64,000 bases of DNA from Brevibacterium antiquum CNRZ 918 (GTDB lineage Bacteria; Actinomycetota; Actinomycetes; Actinomycetales; Brevibacteriaceae). Below, piece by piece: positions 35,902-45,448 of the stretch (the stretch's first letter is position 1; every line of letters starts with the position of its first letter). The notes below the pieces were generated by a model, which saw only the letters and a list, made by a program, of their open reading frames with translations, was not told the origin of the DNA and made no database searches. The translations under genes were made by a program, and so were the position numbers. The stretch covers positions 1-64,000 of the forward strand of contig NZ_FXZD01000010.1 of the NCBI RefSeq assembly GCF_900169145.1, read 5' to 3'.

Positions 35902-36345
35902 TTGCGTACGTTCACACCCAAGCCCGGCGATATTGAGCGCCAGTGGCACGTCATTGACGCCACTGACCAGGTGCTCGGTCGTCTTGCTGCCCAGGTTGCA
36001 CGCCTGTTGCGCGGCAAGCACAAGACCACCTTTGCTCCTCATATCGACACCGGTGACTTCGTCATCATCATCAATGCAGACAAAGTCGCATTGACCGGTG
36101 CGAAGCTCGATCAGAAGCGCGCTTACCACCACTCGGGTTACCCGGGTGGTCTGAAGAGCGTCAACTACGCCGAGCTTCTCGCCACCAATCCCGAGCGCGC
36201 AGTCGAAAAGGCTGTCGGCGGTATGGTTCCGAAGACTCGTCTCGGACGTGCCCAGATGCAGAAGCTGAAGGTGTACCAGGGTGGAGAGCACCCACACGCC
36301 GCTCAGAATCCGCAGCCGTACGAACTCAGCCAGGTCGCGCAGTAA
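35902..36345 (+). CDS. rplM: 50S ribosomal protein L13
   Basis: The 147-residue protein starts [19 protein letters not shown] and contains [18 protein letters not shown], the [10 protein letters not shown] segment and [14 protein letters not shown], all typical of L13. The start is TTG at 35902, supported by GAAGG 6 nt upstream and by the exact match of the next residues to actinobacterial L13. No alternative ATG or GTG fits. rpsI follows 34 bp downstream. Confidence 0.97.
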   Translation: MRTFTPKPGDIERQWHVIDATDQVLGRLAAQVARLLRGKHKTTFAPHIDTGDFVIIINADKVALTGAKLDQKRAYHHSGYPGGLKSVNYAELLATNPERAVEKAVGGMVPKTRLGRAQMQKLKVYQGGEHPHAAQNPQPYELSQVAQ

Positions 36346-36379
36346 GCGCGCCTGAGCTCTAGACATACCGAGGAGAACC

Positions 36380-36895
36380 GTGGCTGAAGAAACCACCACT
36401 GCGACAGACGCTGTCGAAGAACCAACCGCAACCGAATACACGTCGGAGACCCCCGACTCCGCAGGCCTGGGCGAACAGACCGCCGGCGGACGTGGTCAGT
36501 CCCTGACCGCTCCCGGCAGTGGAGTCGGCCGCCGCAAGCAGGCAATTGCTCGCGTCCGCCTGATCCCCGGATCCGGTGAGTGGACCATCAACGGACGCAC
36601 TCTCGAAGAGTACTTCCCGAACAAGCTGCACCAGCAGCTCGTCAACGAGCCCTTCCGTCTCCTGGACCTCGAAGGGCGCTTCGACGTCGTCGTGCGCATC
36701 TCCGGTGGCGGACCTTCCGGCCAGGCCGGAGCCGTTCGTCTGGGCATTGCCCGTTCGCTCAACCAGATCGACGAAGAGTCGAACCGTGCTGAGCTGAAGA
36801 AGGCAGGCTACCTGCGCCGCGACGCACGCGTCCCCGAGCGCAAGAAGGCCGGTCTCAAGAAGGCCCGTAAGGCACCTCAGTTCTCGAAGCGCTGA
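36380..36895 (+). CDS. rpsI: 30S ribosomal protein S9
   Basis: The C-terminal 125 residues are a standard S9: [47 protein letters not shown] and the invariant end [12 protein letters not shown] that reaches the P-site tRNA. The N-terminus carries about 45 extra acidic and Thr-rich residues, as in other actinobacterial S9 proteins. GTG start with GAGGAGA-like upstream sequence. It is the last gene of rplM-rpsI. Confidence 0.97.
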   Translation: MAEETTTATDAVEEPTATEYTSETPDSAGLGEQTAGGRGQSLTAPGSGVGRRKQAIARVRLIPGSGEWTINGRTLEEYFPNKLHQQLVNEPFRLLDLEGRFDVVVRISGGGPSGQAGAVRLGIARSLNQIDEESNRAELKKAGYLRRDARVPERKKAGLKKARKAPQFSKR

Positions 36896-36970
36896 TTCTG
36901 CTGTCAGGACTGCGCCTGGTCTGCCGCTGAAGCGCAGTCCCCGACAGTTCAGCTCGATGAACACCGCAGT

Positions 36971-37002
36971 GCGGCCCCGAACCGGATTCGGGGCCGCATT
37001 TC
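36971..37002 (+). terminator. Intrinsic terminator of rplM-rpsI
   Basis: A perfect 11-bp stem pairs GCGGCCCCGAA (36971-36981) with TTCGGGGCCGC (36987-36997) across a 5-nt loop, followed by ATTTCG. Confidence 0.88.
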
Positions 37003-37139
37003 GTGCATTCACCTGCTTTTCACCCCCTCTCTCGCCTCGACACAGGCGGTGTCGTCTCGCACCGACATGGGCGACACATCTCAAACCAATTTCGGGCGTC
37101 GTACGGTCTGCCCACCACCGCCTCGGCGGCGCTATGGGC

Positions 37140-37145
37140 TAAAAT
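37140..37145 (+). promoter_or_regulatory. Putative -10 of glmM
   Basis: TAAAAT lies 28 nt before the glmM ATG, leaving a short leader that contains GAGGAAAGGA as ribosome-binding site. No good -35 was found. Confidence 0.45.
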
Positions 37146-37173
37146 CGACGAGAAATTGAGGAAAGGACTTTCC

Positions 37174-38526
37174 ATGTCACGACTCTTCGGCACCGACGGT
37201 GTCCGTGGACTCGCCAATCGCGACATCTCCGCACGGCTGGCGCTCCAACTCTCCGTTGCAGGTTCGCGGGTTCTCACCCGCGGTTGGCCGGAAGGCAAGC
37301 GTCCCTTCGCCGTTGTCGGCCGCGATACTCGAATCTCCGGCGAGTTCCTCTCCGCCGCGATCTCCGCGGGCATCGCCTCCGCAGGAGTCGACGTGCTCGA
37401 TGCGGGAATGCTGCCCACCCCTGGCATCGCCAGCGTCGTTGCGGACACGGGTGCCGCCTTCGGGGTCGTCATCTCCGCCTCCCACAATCCGATGCCGGAC
37501 AACGGCATCAAATTCTTCGCGGCGGGCGGGACGAAGCTCGATGACTCCGTCGAGGATTCGATCCTTGCGGTCCTCGACGAGGACTGGGAGCGTCCCACCG
37601 GCGCCGAGGTGGGTCGCATTTCCCGTTATCCCGCCGCTGCCGACGAATATACGGAGAAGCTCGTGCGGTCCCTCGATGCTGAGGGTGCACGCCCCCTGTC
37701 CGGTCTCAAGGTCGTCGTCGACTGCGCTCACGGAGCCGCGTCCATCGTCGGACCTGCCGCCCTGCGCCAGGCCGGTGCCGAAGTCATCGTTTCCGCCGCT
37801 GAGCCCGATGGCTTCAACATCAACGACGGTGTCGGTTCCACACACCTCGAACCACTCCAGCGTCTCGTCGTCGAAACCCAGTCCGATCTGGGTGTGGCCT
37901 TCGACGGCGACGCCGACCGCTGCCTGGCTGTGGACTCCCTGGGTCGTGTCATCAACGGTGACCAACTCATGGGCATCCTGGCGATCGGCCTCAAGGAGCT
38001 CGGCGAGCTCACTGGCAACACGCTCGTCACGACCGTGATGTCGAACATCGGCCTGCGCCACGCCATGGACAAGTACTCAATCAATACGGTCCAGACCGCT
38101 GTGGGTGACCGGTACGTCCTCGAGCGCATGCTGGCAGACGGCTACGTCCTCGGTGGCGAGCAGTCCGGGCATGTGCTCATGCTCGACCATGGTTCGACCG
38201 GCGACGGCGTGCAGACGGCCCTGCACCTGATGAAGCGCATGGCGGATTCGAAGCGTACGTTGGCTGACCTGGCTGCCGAGATTCCTCAGCTGCCCCAGGC
38301 GCTCGTCAACGTCAAGGATGTTGACAAATACAGTGTCGACCACCCCAAGGTTGCGGCCGAGGTGAACGCTGTCGAGGCTGAGCTCGAAGGCTCGGGTCGC
38401 GTCCTGCTGCGGGCCTCGGGCACCGAGGCGCTGATCCGTGTCATGGTCGAGGCGGAGACCGAAGACATTGCCCAGGCCCAGGCCGAGCGTCTGGCTGCCA
38501 ATGTCAAGGAACACCTGGGACTGTGA
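37174..38526 (+). CDS. glmM: Phosphoglucosamine mutase GlmM
   Basis: GlmM interconverts glucosamine-6-phosphate and glucosamine-1-phosphate for peptidoglycan precursor synthesis. The 450 residues start SRLFGTDGVRGLAN. They contain the phosphoserine loop SASHNP (Ser103), the Mg site FDGDADRC, the substrate loop GGEQSGH and the phosphate-binding RASGTEALIRVMVE. ATG 37174 is chosen because GAGGAAAGGA lies just upstream; an earlier in-frame ATG has none. glmS lies about 5 kb downstream, so the glmS-glmM pathway pair is nearby but not in one operon. Confidence 0.96.
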   Translation: MSRLFGTDGVRGLANRDISARLALQLSVAGSRVLTRGWPEGKRPFAVVGRDTRISGEFLSAAISAGIASAGVDVLDAGMLPTPGIASVVADTGAAFGVVISASHNPMPDNGIKFFAAGGTKLDDSVEDSILAVLDEDWERPTGAEVGRISRYPAAADEYTEKLVRSLDAEGARPLSGLKVVVDCAHGAASIVGPAALRQAGAEVIVSAAEPDGFNINDGVGSTHLEPLQRLVVETQSDLGVAFDGDADRCLAVDSLGRVINGDQLMGILAIGLKELGELTGNTLVTTVMSNIGLRHAMDKYSINTVQTAVGDRYVLERMLADGYVLGGEQSGHVLMLDHGSTGDGVQTALHLMKRMADSKRTLADLAAEIPQLPQALVNVKDVDKYSVDHPKVAAEVNAVEAELEGSGRVLLRASGTEALIRVMVEAETEDIAQAQAERLAANVKEHLGL

Positions 38527-38559
38527 GCTTCCTGATCCGGTAAGCGCATCCCTACCCGA

Positions 38560-38597
38560 GGCAGAGGCCGCAGTCGCATCGAGCGCTGCGGCCTCTG
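38560..38597 (+). terminator. glmM terminator stem-loop, copy 1 of a 38-bp exact duplicate
   Basis: AGAGGCCGCAG (38563-38573) pairs with CTGCGGCCTCT (38586-38596). The whole 38-bp segment from GGCAGAGG to CCTCTG is repeated without change at 40223-40260. Position 34 bp after the glmM stop suits a terminator. Confidence 0.9.
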
Positions 38598-38698
38598 TCG
38601 CCTCCCAGCTTCGTTCGCTGCTATGTTCGCTCGATCCACGGCTAGTCTGATTTTATCGTCGCCGGAGACGACTTTTCCGTACGCCACGTTGATCGGGT

Positions 38699-38740
38699 CC
38701 CGAATGCATACTCCCGAATGCACAGTCCCGAATGTATCGT
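38699..38740. repeat. 14-bp tandem repeat
   Basis: Three 14-bp units share CCCGAATG: 38699-38712, 38713-38726 and 38727-38740. They lie in the gene-free 365 bp between the glmM terminator and the AbiEi-like gene; nothing else is recognisable there. Confidence 0.8.
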
Positions 38741-38962
38741 CAGCGCGTCGAGCTTCTACATCCAGTTTGATCGGCGGAGTCGGGTTCACTCTGCGTGGTG
38801 GCCGTCGACGGGGGCCTTGCTGAGAGATAGTTCCGACATCAATGGTGTGAGCGAGCGGTGGTGCGACGGGACCTTGCACGGTCTGTGCGCTCGAGTCACG
38901 GTTCATCCACAGCCGGAATTCAGAACGTTGTCTCGACATCACCGTTCGACGATGCTTGCCTC

Positions 38963-39946
38963 ATGTTCGCGTGCATATCTGCTTTGGAGCTCAGGAACGC
39001 CGGGTTGTCTGTTTACCAGATCACTCTTGCCGAACGATGCTGTCTGCGACGAGTTCGCCGCGGTATCTACGTTGTGGCCCGTGCCTGCGCCGAGCCTGCC
39101 CACCATTTTGTGGCGACGATCGCAGAAGCTGCGAGCACCAGCCTGCCACAGGAGTCGAAGGGAATGCTCAAGCGCGGTGAGGATCTGCGCATCATGGTGA
39201 GATCATATGTCGGTGACCTGCCGCCGGGCGCCGTATTCTCGCATCGAAGTGCTCTGATCATTCATGGACTGCCTGTTCCGTACTTCGCCCAGAACGAAGC
39301 CCCGTGTGTGGAGTCGGTACATCCGAAATTCGGTGTGAGGCGAACCTCTATCCTGATCCGAAAGAGAGAGATCAGCGACGACGATTTGGTGATTGTCAAC
39401 GGTATTCGCACCACCTCGGTCTTGCGTACACTGTTCGACGTCGCCCGTGACTTCCCACTGGCATTCGCCGTTGCTGTGATCGATGCGGCCGTTCGCCAAT
39501 CACGCGTTTCAGCGAATGAGATCGAAAGCTATTGTGTCAGCCGCCCGCCGAGAACGCATCAGGCGCGGATCGCCTCGGTGCTCGAGAATATCGACCCGCG
39601 CCGAGAATCGGTCGCAGAGTCGATCACCGCTGTGCGCTTCGTCGAGTACTCGGTACCCGGATTCGAACCGCAGGTTGTGATCCGCGATGAGCGCGGCGAC
39701 TTCGTCGCGAGGACGGACTTCACGAACGAGCAGGCCGGAGTCATTGCCGAGTTCGACGGTGCAGGAAAGTACTATCTGAAGAATTCAGAGCCGAAGTCGG
39801 AATTCGAGCTCGAGAGGCGTCGAGAGTATCGCCTTCGCAATCTCGGGTACGTGGTCTTTCGTCTGACTTGGTCGCAGATCTTCTCCGCCGAGCTGTTCAT
39901 TCGCATCAGAGCTGCTGTCGAACAGAGGACGAAGAGATGTCGATGA
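38963..39946 (+). CDS. AbiEi-like winged-helix protein with DUF559/Vsr-like nuclease C-terminus
   Basis: The N-terminus (LRNAGLSVYQITL, LRRVRRGIYVV) looks like the short winged helix of AbiEi-type antitoxins. The middle has VFSHRSALIIHGLP, and the C-terminus has GVIAEFDGAGKYY and LERRREYRLRNLGYVVFRLT, which match the E-D-x-K-like core of DUF559/very-short-patch-repair-type nucleases. Such fusions are common, often multicopy, in actinobacteria; function is not established. No AbiEii toxin is adjacent, so it is not a complete type IV toxin-antitoxin pair. The start is uncertain (ATG 38963 or GTG 38858). Codon use is less GC-rich than its neighbours. It sits between two identical terminators. 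Confidence 0.65.
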   Translation: MFACISALELRNAGLSVYQITLAERCCLRRVRRGIYVVARACAEPAHHFVATIAEAASTSLPQESKGMLKRGEDLRIMVRSYVGDLPPGAVFSHRSALIIHGLPVPYFAQNEAPCVESVHPKFGVRRTSILIRKREISDDDLVIVNGIRTTSVLRTLFDVARDFPLAFAVAVIDAAVRQSRVSANEIESYCVSRPPRTHQARIASVLENIDPRRESVAESITAVRFVEYSVPGFEPQVVIRDERGDFVARTDFTNEQAGVIAEFDGAGKYYLKNSEPKSEFELERRREYRLRNLGYVVFRLTWSQIFSAELFIRIRAAVEQRTKRCR

Positions 39947-40003
39947 GGCACTGTGGGCCCGTAGGAATACCTTCGGGCGCCAGGTCTCGGTAGGGCGATG
40001 ACA

Positions 40004-40071
40004 CTCGATCAACGCTGGGTCCGAATATGTCGACACGGGCGACGACATATTCAAGCTTGGCGTTGATCGAG
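40004..40071. repeat. Long imperfect palindrome
   Basis: CTCGATCAACGC (40004-40015) pairs with GCGTTGATCGAG (40060-40071), and GAATATGTCG (40023-40032) pairs with CGACATATTC (40043-40052). The result is a 68-bp hairpin with one internal loop. Its right arm is the first unit of the adjoining 13-bp tandem repeat. Confidence 0.85.
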
Positions 40072-40138
40072 GGCGTTGACCGAGGGCGTTGTCCGAGGGC
40101 GTTGACCGAGGGGCGTTGATCGAGGGCGTTGTCCGAGG
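40060..40138. repeat. 13-bp tandem repeat, six copies
   Basis: Units of GCGTTGATCGAGG, GCGTTGACCGAGG or GCGTTGTCCGAGG run from 40060 to 40138 with a 13-bp period, apart from one extra G. Only two positions vary (A/T and T/C). There are no spacers, so this is not a CRISPR. Confidence 0.92.
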
Positions 40139-40222
40139 CCCGGACAGAACCGCTTTGCGCAGAGTTAGCTATCGCCGCGAACTGACTTCAGCACGGGTCA
40201 CTCACCCGTCGATTCGGTATGC

Positions 40223-40260
40223 GGCAGAGGCCGCAGTCGCATCGAGCGCTGCGGCCTCTG
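40223..40260 (-). terminator. Copy 2 of the 38-bp terminator stem-loop
   Basis: Identical over 38 bp to 38560-38597. Here it lies 35 bp beyond the stop of the minus-strand ABC exporter and could terminate it. With copy 1 it brackets the AbiEi-like gene. Confidence 0.85.
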
Positions 40261-40265
40261 ATGTC

Positions 40266-40308
40266 GCCCAGCTCAGCTCGCGGCGTCTGCCCAGCTCAGC
40301 TCGCGGCG
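40266..40308 (-). repeat. 20-bp direct repeat across the ABC exporter stop codon
   Basis: GCCCAGCTCAGCTCGCGGCG occurs at 40266-40285 and again at 40289-40308. The second copy holds the stop codon (40296-40298) and last codons of the exporter; the first is a duplicate downstream of it. Confidence 0.93.
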
Positions 40309-42158
40309 AACTGTGTTTCGTAGAGTTCCGCGTAGCGTCCGCTGTGAGCCAGCAGCTCCTCGTGCGAACCCGACTCGACAATGCGACCGGCCTCGACGAC
40401 GAGGATCGTATCGGCCTGCCGGATCGTGGAGAGCCGGTGGGCGATGACCAACGCGGTGCGTCCACTCATCGCCTGGGCCAGCGCCTGCTGTACGGCTGCC
40501 TCGTTCGTCGAATCCAGGGCCGAAGTCGCCTCATCGAGGACGACGACCTCCGGGGCGGCCAGGAGCATGCGCGCGATGGTCAACCGCTGGCGTTCACCAC
40601 CGGAGAGCCGGTAGCCGCGCTCACCGATGACCGTGTCCAAACCGTCGGGCAGAGCCGCGATGACGTTGTGGAGCTGGGCCCGATCGATAGCCTGGTGCAG
40701 CTGCGCATCGGTGGCTTCAGGTTTGACCAGGGTGAGGTTGGAGCGGATCGACTCGTGGAAGACATGGCCGTCCTGAGTCACCACTCCGACCGACTTGCGC
40801 AGAGACTTGTAGGACAGCTCGCGCACGTCCACTCCACCGATAGTGATCGACCCTGAGGTCACGTCGTAGAGGCGGGGCAGCAACGAGGCGATCGTGGACT
40901 TGCCCGCGCCGGAGGAACCGACCAGAGCGACAGTCTGACCGGCAGGGATTGTGAAGTCGAGTGAGTGCAGGACCTCCTCCCCGCCACGGGCGTCGAGCAC
41001 GGAGACGTCCTCGAGGCTGGCGAGGCTGACCTGATCCGCACTGGGATAGGCGAAGTCGACGTTCGAGAATGTCACGTCCAGCCCGCCCTTCGGCAGGGCC
41101 TTCGGTGTCGCAGGTTCCTTGATCAGGGGCACAAGGTCGAGGATCTCGAAGACGCGCTGGAAGCTGACGACGGCGCTCATGATGTCCAGACGCGCATTGG
41201 CGAGCATGGTCAGGGGAGTGTAGAGCCTGGTCAGCAGCAGTGCGAGTGTGACGACCTGGCCGGCGTTGAGGTGGCCGAGGACGGCCTGGGCGCCGCCGAT
41301 GCCGTAGACAAGGGCCAGGGCCAGGGCCGAGACCAGGGTCAGCGAGGACACGAACGTCGACTGCAGCATGGCAACCTTGATGCCGATGTCCCGGACTTGG
41401 GCGGCACGATCGGAGAACTCCTCGGACTCGGTTTTCGGGTTGCCGAAGAGCTTGACCAGGGTCGCGCCTCCTGCGGAGAACCTCTCCGTCATCCGCGTCG
41501 ACATGTCAGCACTGTTCTCCGCTGCCTGGAACTGCAGGGAGGCGAGCTTTCCACTGAGCAGCCTGGTGGGGATGATGAACAGCGGCAGCAGCAGGATCGA
41601 GAGCACCGTGACCTGCCAGGAGATGGTCACCATCACGGCGACGGTCAGCACCAGAGAGACGAAGTTCGACACGATGCCTGAGAGCGTGTTGGAAAACGCA
41701 CGCTGGGCCCCGATGACATCGGTGTTCAGACGGGAGACCAGAGCGCCCGTGCGGGTGCGATTGAAGAAAGCGATCGGCATTCTCTGCACATGGTCGTAGA
41801 CCGCAGAGCGCAGATCGAAGATGAGCCCCTCGCCGATCTGCGAGGAGAGGTACCTGTTGAAGATCGAGATCGCGGCGTCCGCGATCGCCAGACCTCCGAT
41901 CGCCACGGCCAGCCAGACGACGGTCTCCACAGGCCCGCCGCCGGTGATCGCGTTGACGACCCTGCCGGCGAGGACCGGGTTGAGGACCCCGATGACGGCT
42001 GTGCCGACGGAGAGTGAGAGGAAGACGATGAGCTTCTTCTTGTGCCTGGTCGCGAACGAGGCGATGCGGCGGTAGGTGCCCGGTTTGATCGAGGTCTTCG
42101 GGGTCTTCTTGCTCGACACGGAGCTGTACATCACCCTGTGTGCTGACTGCAGACTCAT
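40296..42158 (-). CDS. ABC exporter, fused membrane and ATPase domains
   Basis: The protein has 620 residues from ATG 42158, which has GAGG just upstream; the longer frame to 42278 lacks one. Six transmembrane helices (about 35-300) form an ABC type I exporter domain with VYDHVQRMPIAFFNRTRTG, the coupling-helix region. The ATPase follows: Walker A VGSSGAGKST, Q-loop VTQDGHVF, signature LSGGERQR, Walker B VVVLDEATSALD and H-loop IAHRLSTI. Only one half-transporter gene is present, so it should act as a homodimer, or with a distant partner. Family resemblance is to lipid and multidrug exporters; the substrate cannot be told. Confidence 0.92.
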   Translation of the reverse strand: MSLQSAHRVMYSSVSSKKTPKTSIKPGTYRRIASFATRHKKKLIVFLSLSVGTAVIGVLNPVLAGRVVNAITGGGPVETVVWLAVAIGGLAIADAAISIFNRYLSSQIGEGLIFDLRSAVYDHVQRMPIAFFNRTRTGALVSRLNTDVIGAQRAFSNTLSGIVSNFVSLVLTVAVMVTISWQVTVLSILLLPLFIIPTRLLSGKLASLQFQAAENSADMSTRMTERFSAGGATLVKLFGNPKTESEEFSDRAAQVRDIGIKVAMLQSTFVSSLTLVSALALALVYGIGGAQAVLGHLNAGQVVTLALLLTRLYTPLTMLANARLDIMSAVVSFQRVFEILDLVPLIKEPATPKALPKGGLDVTFSNVDFAYPSADQVSLASLEDVSVLDARGGEEVLHSLDFTIPAGQTVALVGSSGAGKSTIASLLPRLYDVTSGSITIGGVDVRELSYKSLRKSVGVVTQDGHVFHESIRSNLTLVKPEATDAQLHQAIDRAQLHNVIAALPDGLDTVIGERGYRLSGGERQRLTIARMLLAAPEVVVLDEATSALDSTNEAAVQQALAQAMSGRTALVIAHRLSTIRQADTILVVEAGRIVESGSHEELLAHSGRYAELYETQFAAS

Positions 42159-42414
42159 ATCGGCCTCATTTCTTTGTGGCGTTCCGCCTGCGTCTGGGGC
42201 GAACGGACGCAAGCGGACACAGCTGTCCTTCGGTTCGAGACCACCACGCATGGTTCGCGCAGGATTCAAACCGTGCACTCAGTGCAACTATCGCAGGTCG
42301 GAATCTATTTCATCATCGGTCCAGATCCACGCCCCACGTGAGAGACCTCACGGCCCGGTCACGCCTGGGACCAGGAACCGCTGCGCCCGAGCGCACACGG
42401 TCAAGCGTCTGAGG

Positions 42415-43452
42415 TCAGAGCTTGCGCAGCTGGACCTTGCGGATCGTGTGGTCGTCCGACTTGTGCAGCACGAGGTCGGCACGACCGCGGCTGGGCTGGA
42501 CGTTTTTGCGCAGGTTGGGGAAGTTGATCGAATCCCAGATCTCCGTGGCCAGGGTGATCGCCTCGTCATCATCGAGCTTCGAATAACGGTGGAAGTAGGA
42601 GTCCGTGTCCTGGAAGGCACCGTGCTTGAGCTTGAGGAACCGGGAGATGTACCACTGTCGGATGTCCCGGGAACGGGCATCGACGTAGACGGAGAAATCG
42701 AAGTAGTCGCTGATCGACAGGCCCAGTGTTCCGTCGCTGCGGGGCCGGGCGGGCTGGAGGACGTTGAGGCCTTCGACGATGAGGACATCGGGGGAGCGGA
42801 CGACCACCTCGGCGCCGGGGACGATGTCGTAGGTGTGGTGCGAGTACACGGGGGCACGGACCTCGGGGGAGCCGGACTTCACGGCGGAGATGAACCGCAG
42901 CAGTTTGCGCCGGTCGTAGGACTCAGGGAATCCCTTGCGCCCGACCAGGCGTCTGCGCTGGAGCTCGGCGTTGGAGTAGAGGAAGCCATCGGTGGTGATG
43001 AGCTCGACGCGGGGGGTGTCGGGCCATCTGGCTAGGAGTTCGCGCAGAACACGCGCGGTGGTGGACTTGCCGACGGCGACGGAGCCGGCCACACCGATGA
43101 CGAAGGGCGTGCGCTTGGCCTCCTGCGGTTCAAGACCCAGTTCGTGCAGAGGGGAGAAGAACTCACGAGTCATCTCATGCGTGCTGCGGCGGGCAGAGAC
43201 ATAGAGATTGAGCAGGCGGGACAGAGGCAGGTAAACCTGAGCCACCTCGTCGAGGTTGATCCGGTCGCCCAGACCGCGCAGACGTTCGATGTCGCGCTGC
43301 TTCAGCGGCAGAGGTGTGGCCTGCGCCAGAGTGCCCCAGACGTCACGGTCGAACTCCCAGAACGGTGATGTCGGTTCGGCCTCGGGCTTGCGTCCGATGT
43401 TGAGGCCGGCCAGGCGCCGCGCGCGGTCAAGGATGGGATCGACGTGAGACAT
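42415..43452 (-). CDS. coaA: Pantothenate kinase type I CoaA
   Basis: CoaA phosphorylates pantothenate, the first and usually rate-limiting step of CoA synthesis. The P-loop [17 protein letters not shown] lies near residues 120-136. Other motifs are [52 protein letters not shown] and [19 protein letters not shown], all typical of the prokaryotic type I enzyme. The start is either ATG 43452 or ATG 43476; neither has a clear ribosome-binding site. It is divergent from glmS. panB-panC are about 29 kb away. Confidence 0.94.
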   Translation of the reverse strand: MSHVDPILDRARRLAGLNIGRKPEAEPTSPFWEFDRDVWGTLAQATPLPLKQRDIERLRGLGDRINLDEVAQVYLPLSRLLNLYVSARRSTHEMTREFFSPLHELGLEPQEAKRTPFVIGVAGSVAVGKSTTARVLRELLARWPDTPRVELITTDGFLYSNAELQRRRLVGRKGFPESYDRRKLLRFISAVKSGSPEVRAPVYSHHTYDIVPGAEVVVRSPDVLIVEGLNVLQPARPRSDGTLGLSISDYFDFSVYVDARSRDIRQWYISRFLKLKHGAFQDTDSYFHRYSKLDDDEAITLATEIWDSINFPNLRKNVQPSRGRADLVLHKSDDHTIRKVQLRKL

Positions 43453-43550
43453 GGGAGCAATTGTGTCATGCGTCATGCCTGTTCGGATCGTCGAGGTGAC
43501 AACGAGAGATCGCCGAGGTGGTCGATGCAACGATATTTGACTTGATTGCG

Positions 43551-43556
43551 TAAAAT
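43551..43556 (+). promoter_or_regulatory. -10 hexamer TAAAAT, leaderless start of glmS
   Basis: TAAAAT is followed by 7 nt (TCCACTC) and the ATG at 43564. This leaves no room for a ribosome-binding site or a glmS ribozyme. Confidence 0.6.
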
Positions 43557-43563
43557 TCCACTC

Positions 43564-45438
43564 ATGTGTGGAATCGTTGGTTATGTATCCAAAGCAGACG
43601 TGGACAATGCTGATCACTCAGCGCTCGATGTGGTGCTCAGCGGCCTGAAACGGCTCGAATACCGGGGCTATGACTCCGCGGGAGTCGCCCTTGTCACTCC
43701 TGCTGGTGTTCTGGAGACCGCGAAGAAGGCCGGCAAGCTCTCGGCGCTGACCGATGAGCTCGAGGTCAACCCGCTCCCGAAGGCGCAGACGGGCATCGGA
43801 CACACCAGGTGGGCCACCCACGGTGGACCGACCGACCTCAACGCCCACCCGCATGTGGCCGACGGCGGAAAACTGGCGCTGATCCACAACGGCATCATCG
43901 AGAACTTCGCCCAGCTGAAGAAGAACCTCGTTGCCGAGGGTGTCGAATTCGAGTCCGAGACCGACACCGAGGTTGCGGCCGCCCAGCTGGCCAAAAACTA
44001 CCAGGACACCGGTGACCTGACGAGGGCCATGCGCGTGACCGCCACGCAGCTCGAAGGTGCCTTCACCCTTCTCGCCGTTCACGCCGATGCTCCCGGTCAG
44101 GTCGTCGCCGCACGCCGCAACTCGCCCCTGGTCATCGGACTGGGCGAAGGAGAGAACTTCCTCGGCTCCGACGTTGCCGCCTTCATCGACTACACCCGCA
44201 CCGCCGTGGAGATCGGTCAGGACCAGGTCGTGACCATCACCCCGGAGACCGTGGTCATCACGGACACCGACGGCAACGAGGTCGAAGGCGTTGAGTATAA
44301 GGTCGACTGGGACGCCGCCGCTGCTGAGAAGGGCGGATTCCCTTCGTTCATGGACAAGGAGATCCACGACCAACCACAGGCCATCGCGGACACACTGCTG
44401 GGACGCCTCGACATCGACGGCAAACTCACCCTCGACGAGATGCACATCGACGAGACCGTGCTCAAGACCATCGACAAGATCATCGTCATCGCCTGCGGCA
44501 CCGCAGCCTACGCCGGCCAGGTCGCCAAGTATGCGATCGAACATTGGTGCCGCGTGCCCGTCGAGGTCGAACTCGCCCACGAATTCCGCTACCGCGATCC
44601 CGTGGTCAACGAGAAGACCCTCGTCGTCGCGATCTCCCAGTCAGGCGAGACCATGGACACGACCATGGCTGTGCGCCACGCTCGTCAGCAGGGCGCGAAG
44701 GTCATCGCGATCTGCAACACCTTCGGATCGACCATTCCCCGCGAATCCGACGCCGCACTGTACACGCACGCAGGCCCGGAGATCGCCGTCGCCTCAACCA
44801 AGGCCTTCCTCTCACAGGTCGTGGCCTGCTACCTGCTGGGCCTGTACCTGGCGCAGCTGCGCGGCAACAAGTTCCGTGACGAGATCGAAGTCATCCTCGA
44901 CGAGCTCCAGACCATCCCGGAGAAGGTCCAGAGCCTCCTCGACAATGACAAGGAACAGGTCCAGGCACTGGCCCGCCGCAACCAGGACGTCGACTCCGTG
45001 CTGTTCCTGGGTCGCCACGTCGGCTACCCGGTGGCAATGGAGGGTGCGCTCAAACTCAAGGAGCTCGCCTACATCCACGCCGAGGGCTTCGCCGCCGGTG
45101 AACTCAAGCACGGACCGATCGCACTCATCGACGACGGTCAGCTCGTCATCATCGTCGTGCCGTCCAAGCGCGGCCGCGATTCCCTTCATGCCAAGGTCAT
45201 CTCGAACATCCAGGAAGTCCGGGCCCGCGGGGCGAATACCGTGGTCATCGCCGAAGAGGGTGACGAAGAGGTCCGCGAGTTCGCTTCCGAGGTCATCTAC
45301 GTTCCCCAGACGACGACGCTCATGGCACCGCTGCTGACCACGGTTCCGCTGCAGATCTTCGCCATGGAACTGGCCACGGCCAAGGGCCTCGACGTGGATC
45401 AGCCGCGCAACCTGGCCAAGTCCGTGACAGTGGAGTAA
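43564..45438 (+). CDS. glmS: Glutamine-fructose-6-phosphate aminotransferase (isomerising) GlmS
   Basis: GlmS makes glucosamine-6-phosphate from fructose-6-phosphate and glutamine. The 624 residues start MCGIVGYVS, exposing the catalytic Cys after Met removal, which fixes the start at 43564. The amidotransferase domain has [10 protein letters not shown] and [18 protein letters not shown]. The two SIS domains have [21 protein letters not shown] and SKAFLSQ-like TKAFLSQ. The C-terminus has [19 protein letters not shown] and the usual AKSVTVE end. acpS follows 10 bp later with its own ribosome-binding site. Confidence 0.97.
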   Translation: MCGIVGYVSKADVDNADHSALDVVLSGLKRLEYRGYDSAGVALVTPAGVLETAKKAGKLSALTDELEVNPLPKAQTGIGHTRWATHGGPTDLNAHPHVADGGKLALIHNGIIENFAQLKKNLVAEGVEFESETDTEVAAAQLAKNYQDTGDLTRAMRVTATQLEGAFTLLAVHADAPGQVVAARRNSPLVIGLGEGENFLGSDVAAFIDYTRTAVEIGQDQVVTITPETVVITDTDGNEVEGVEYKVDWDAAAAEKGGFPSFMDKEIHDQPQAIADTLLGRLDIDGKLTLDEMHIDETVLKTIDKIIVIACGTAAYAGQVAKYAIEHWCRVPVEVELAHEFRYRDPVVNEKTLVVAISQSGETMDTTMAVRHARQQGAKVIAICNTFGSTIPRESDAALYTHAGPEIAVASTKAFLSQVVACYLLGLYLAQLRGNKFRDEIEVILDELQTIPEKVQSLLDNDKEQVQALARRNQDVDSVLFLGRHVGYPVAMEGALKLKELAYIHAEGFAAGELKHGPIALIDDGQLVIIVVPSKRGRDSLHAKVISNIQEVRARGANTVVIAEEGDEEVREFASEVIYVPQTTTLMAPLLTTVPLQIFAMELATAKGLDVDQPRNLAKSVTVE

Positions 45439-45448
45439 GGACGGCGAC

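Noticed and set aside
38963..39946. Complete AbiE type IV toxin-antitoxin system
   Set aside because: No AbiEii nucleotidyltransferase next to it; only an AbiEi-like winged helix with a nuclease-like C-terminus.
43500..43563. glmS ribozyme upstream of glmS
   Set aside because: The -10 lies 7 nt before the ATG, so there is no transcribed leader to hold a ribozyme.
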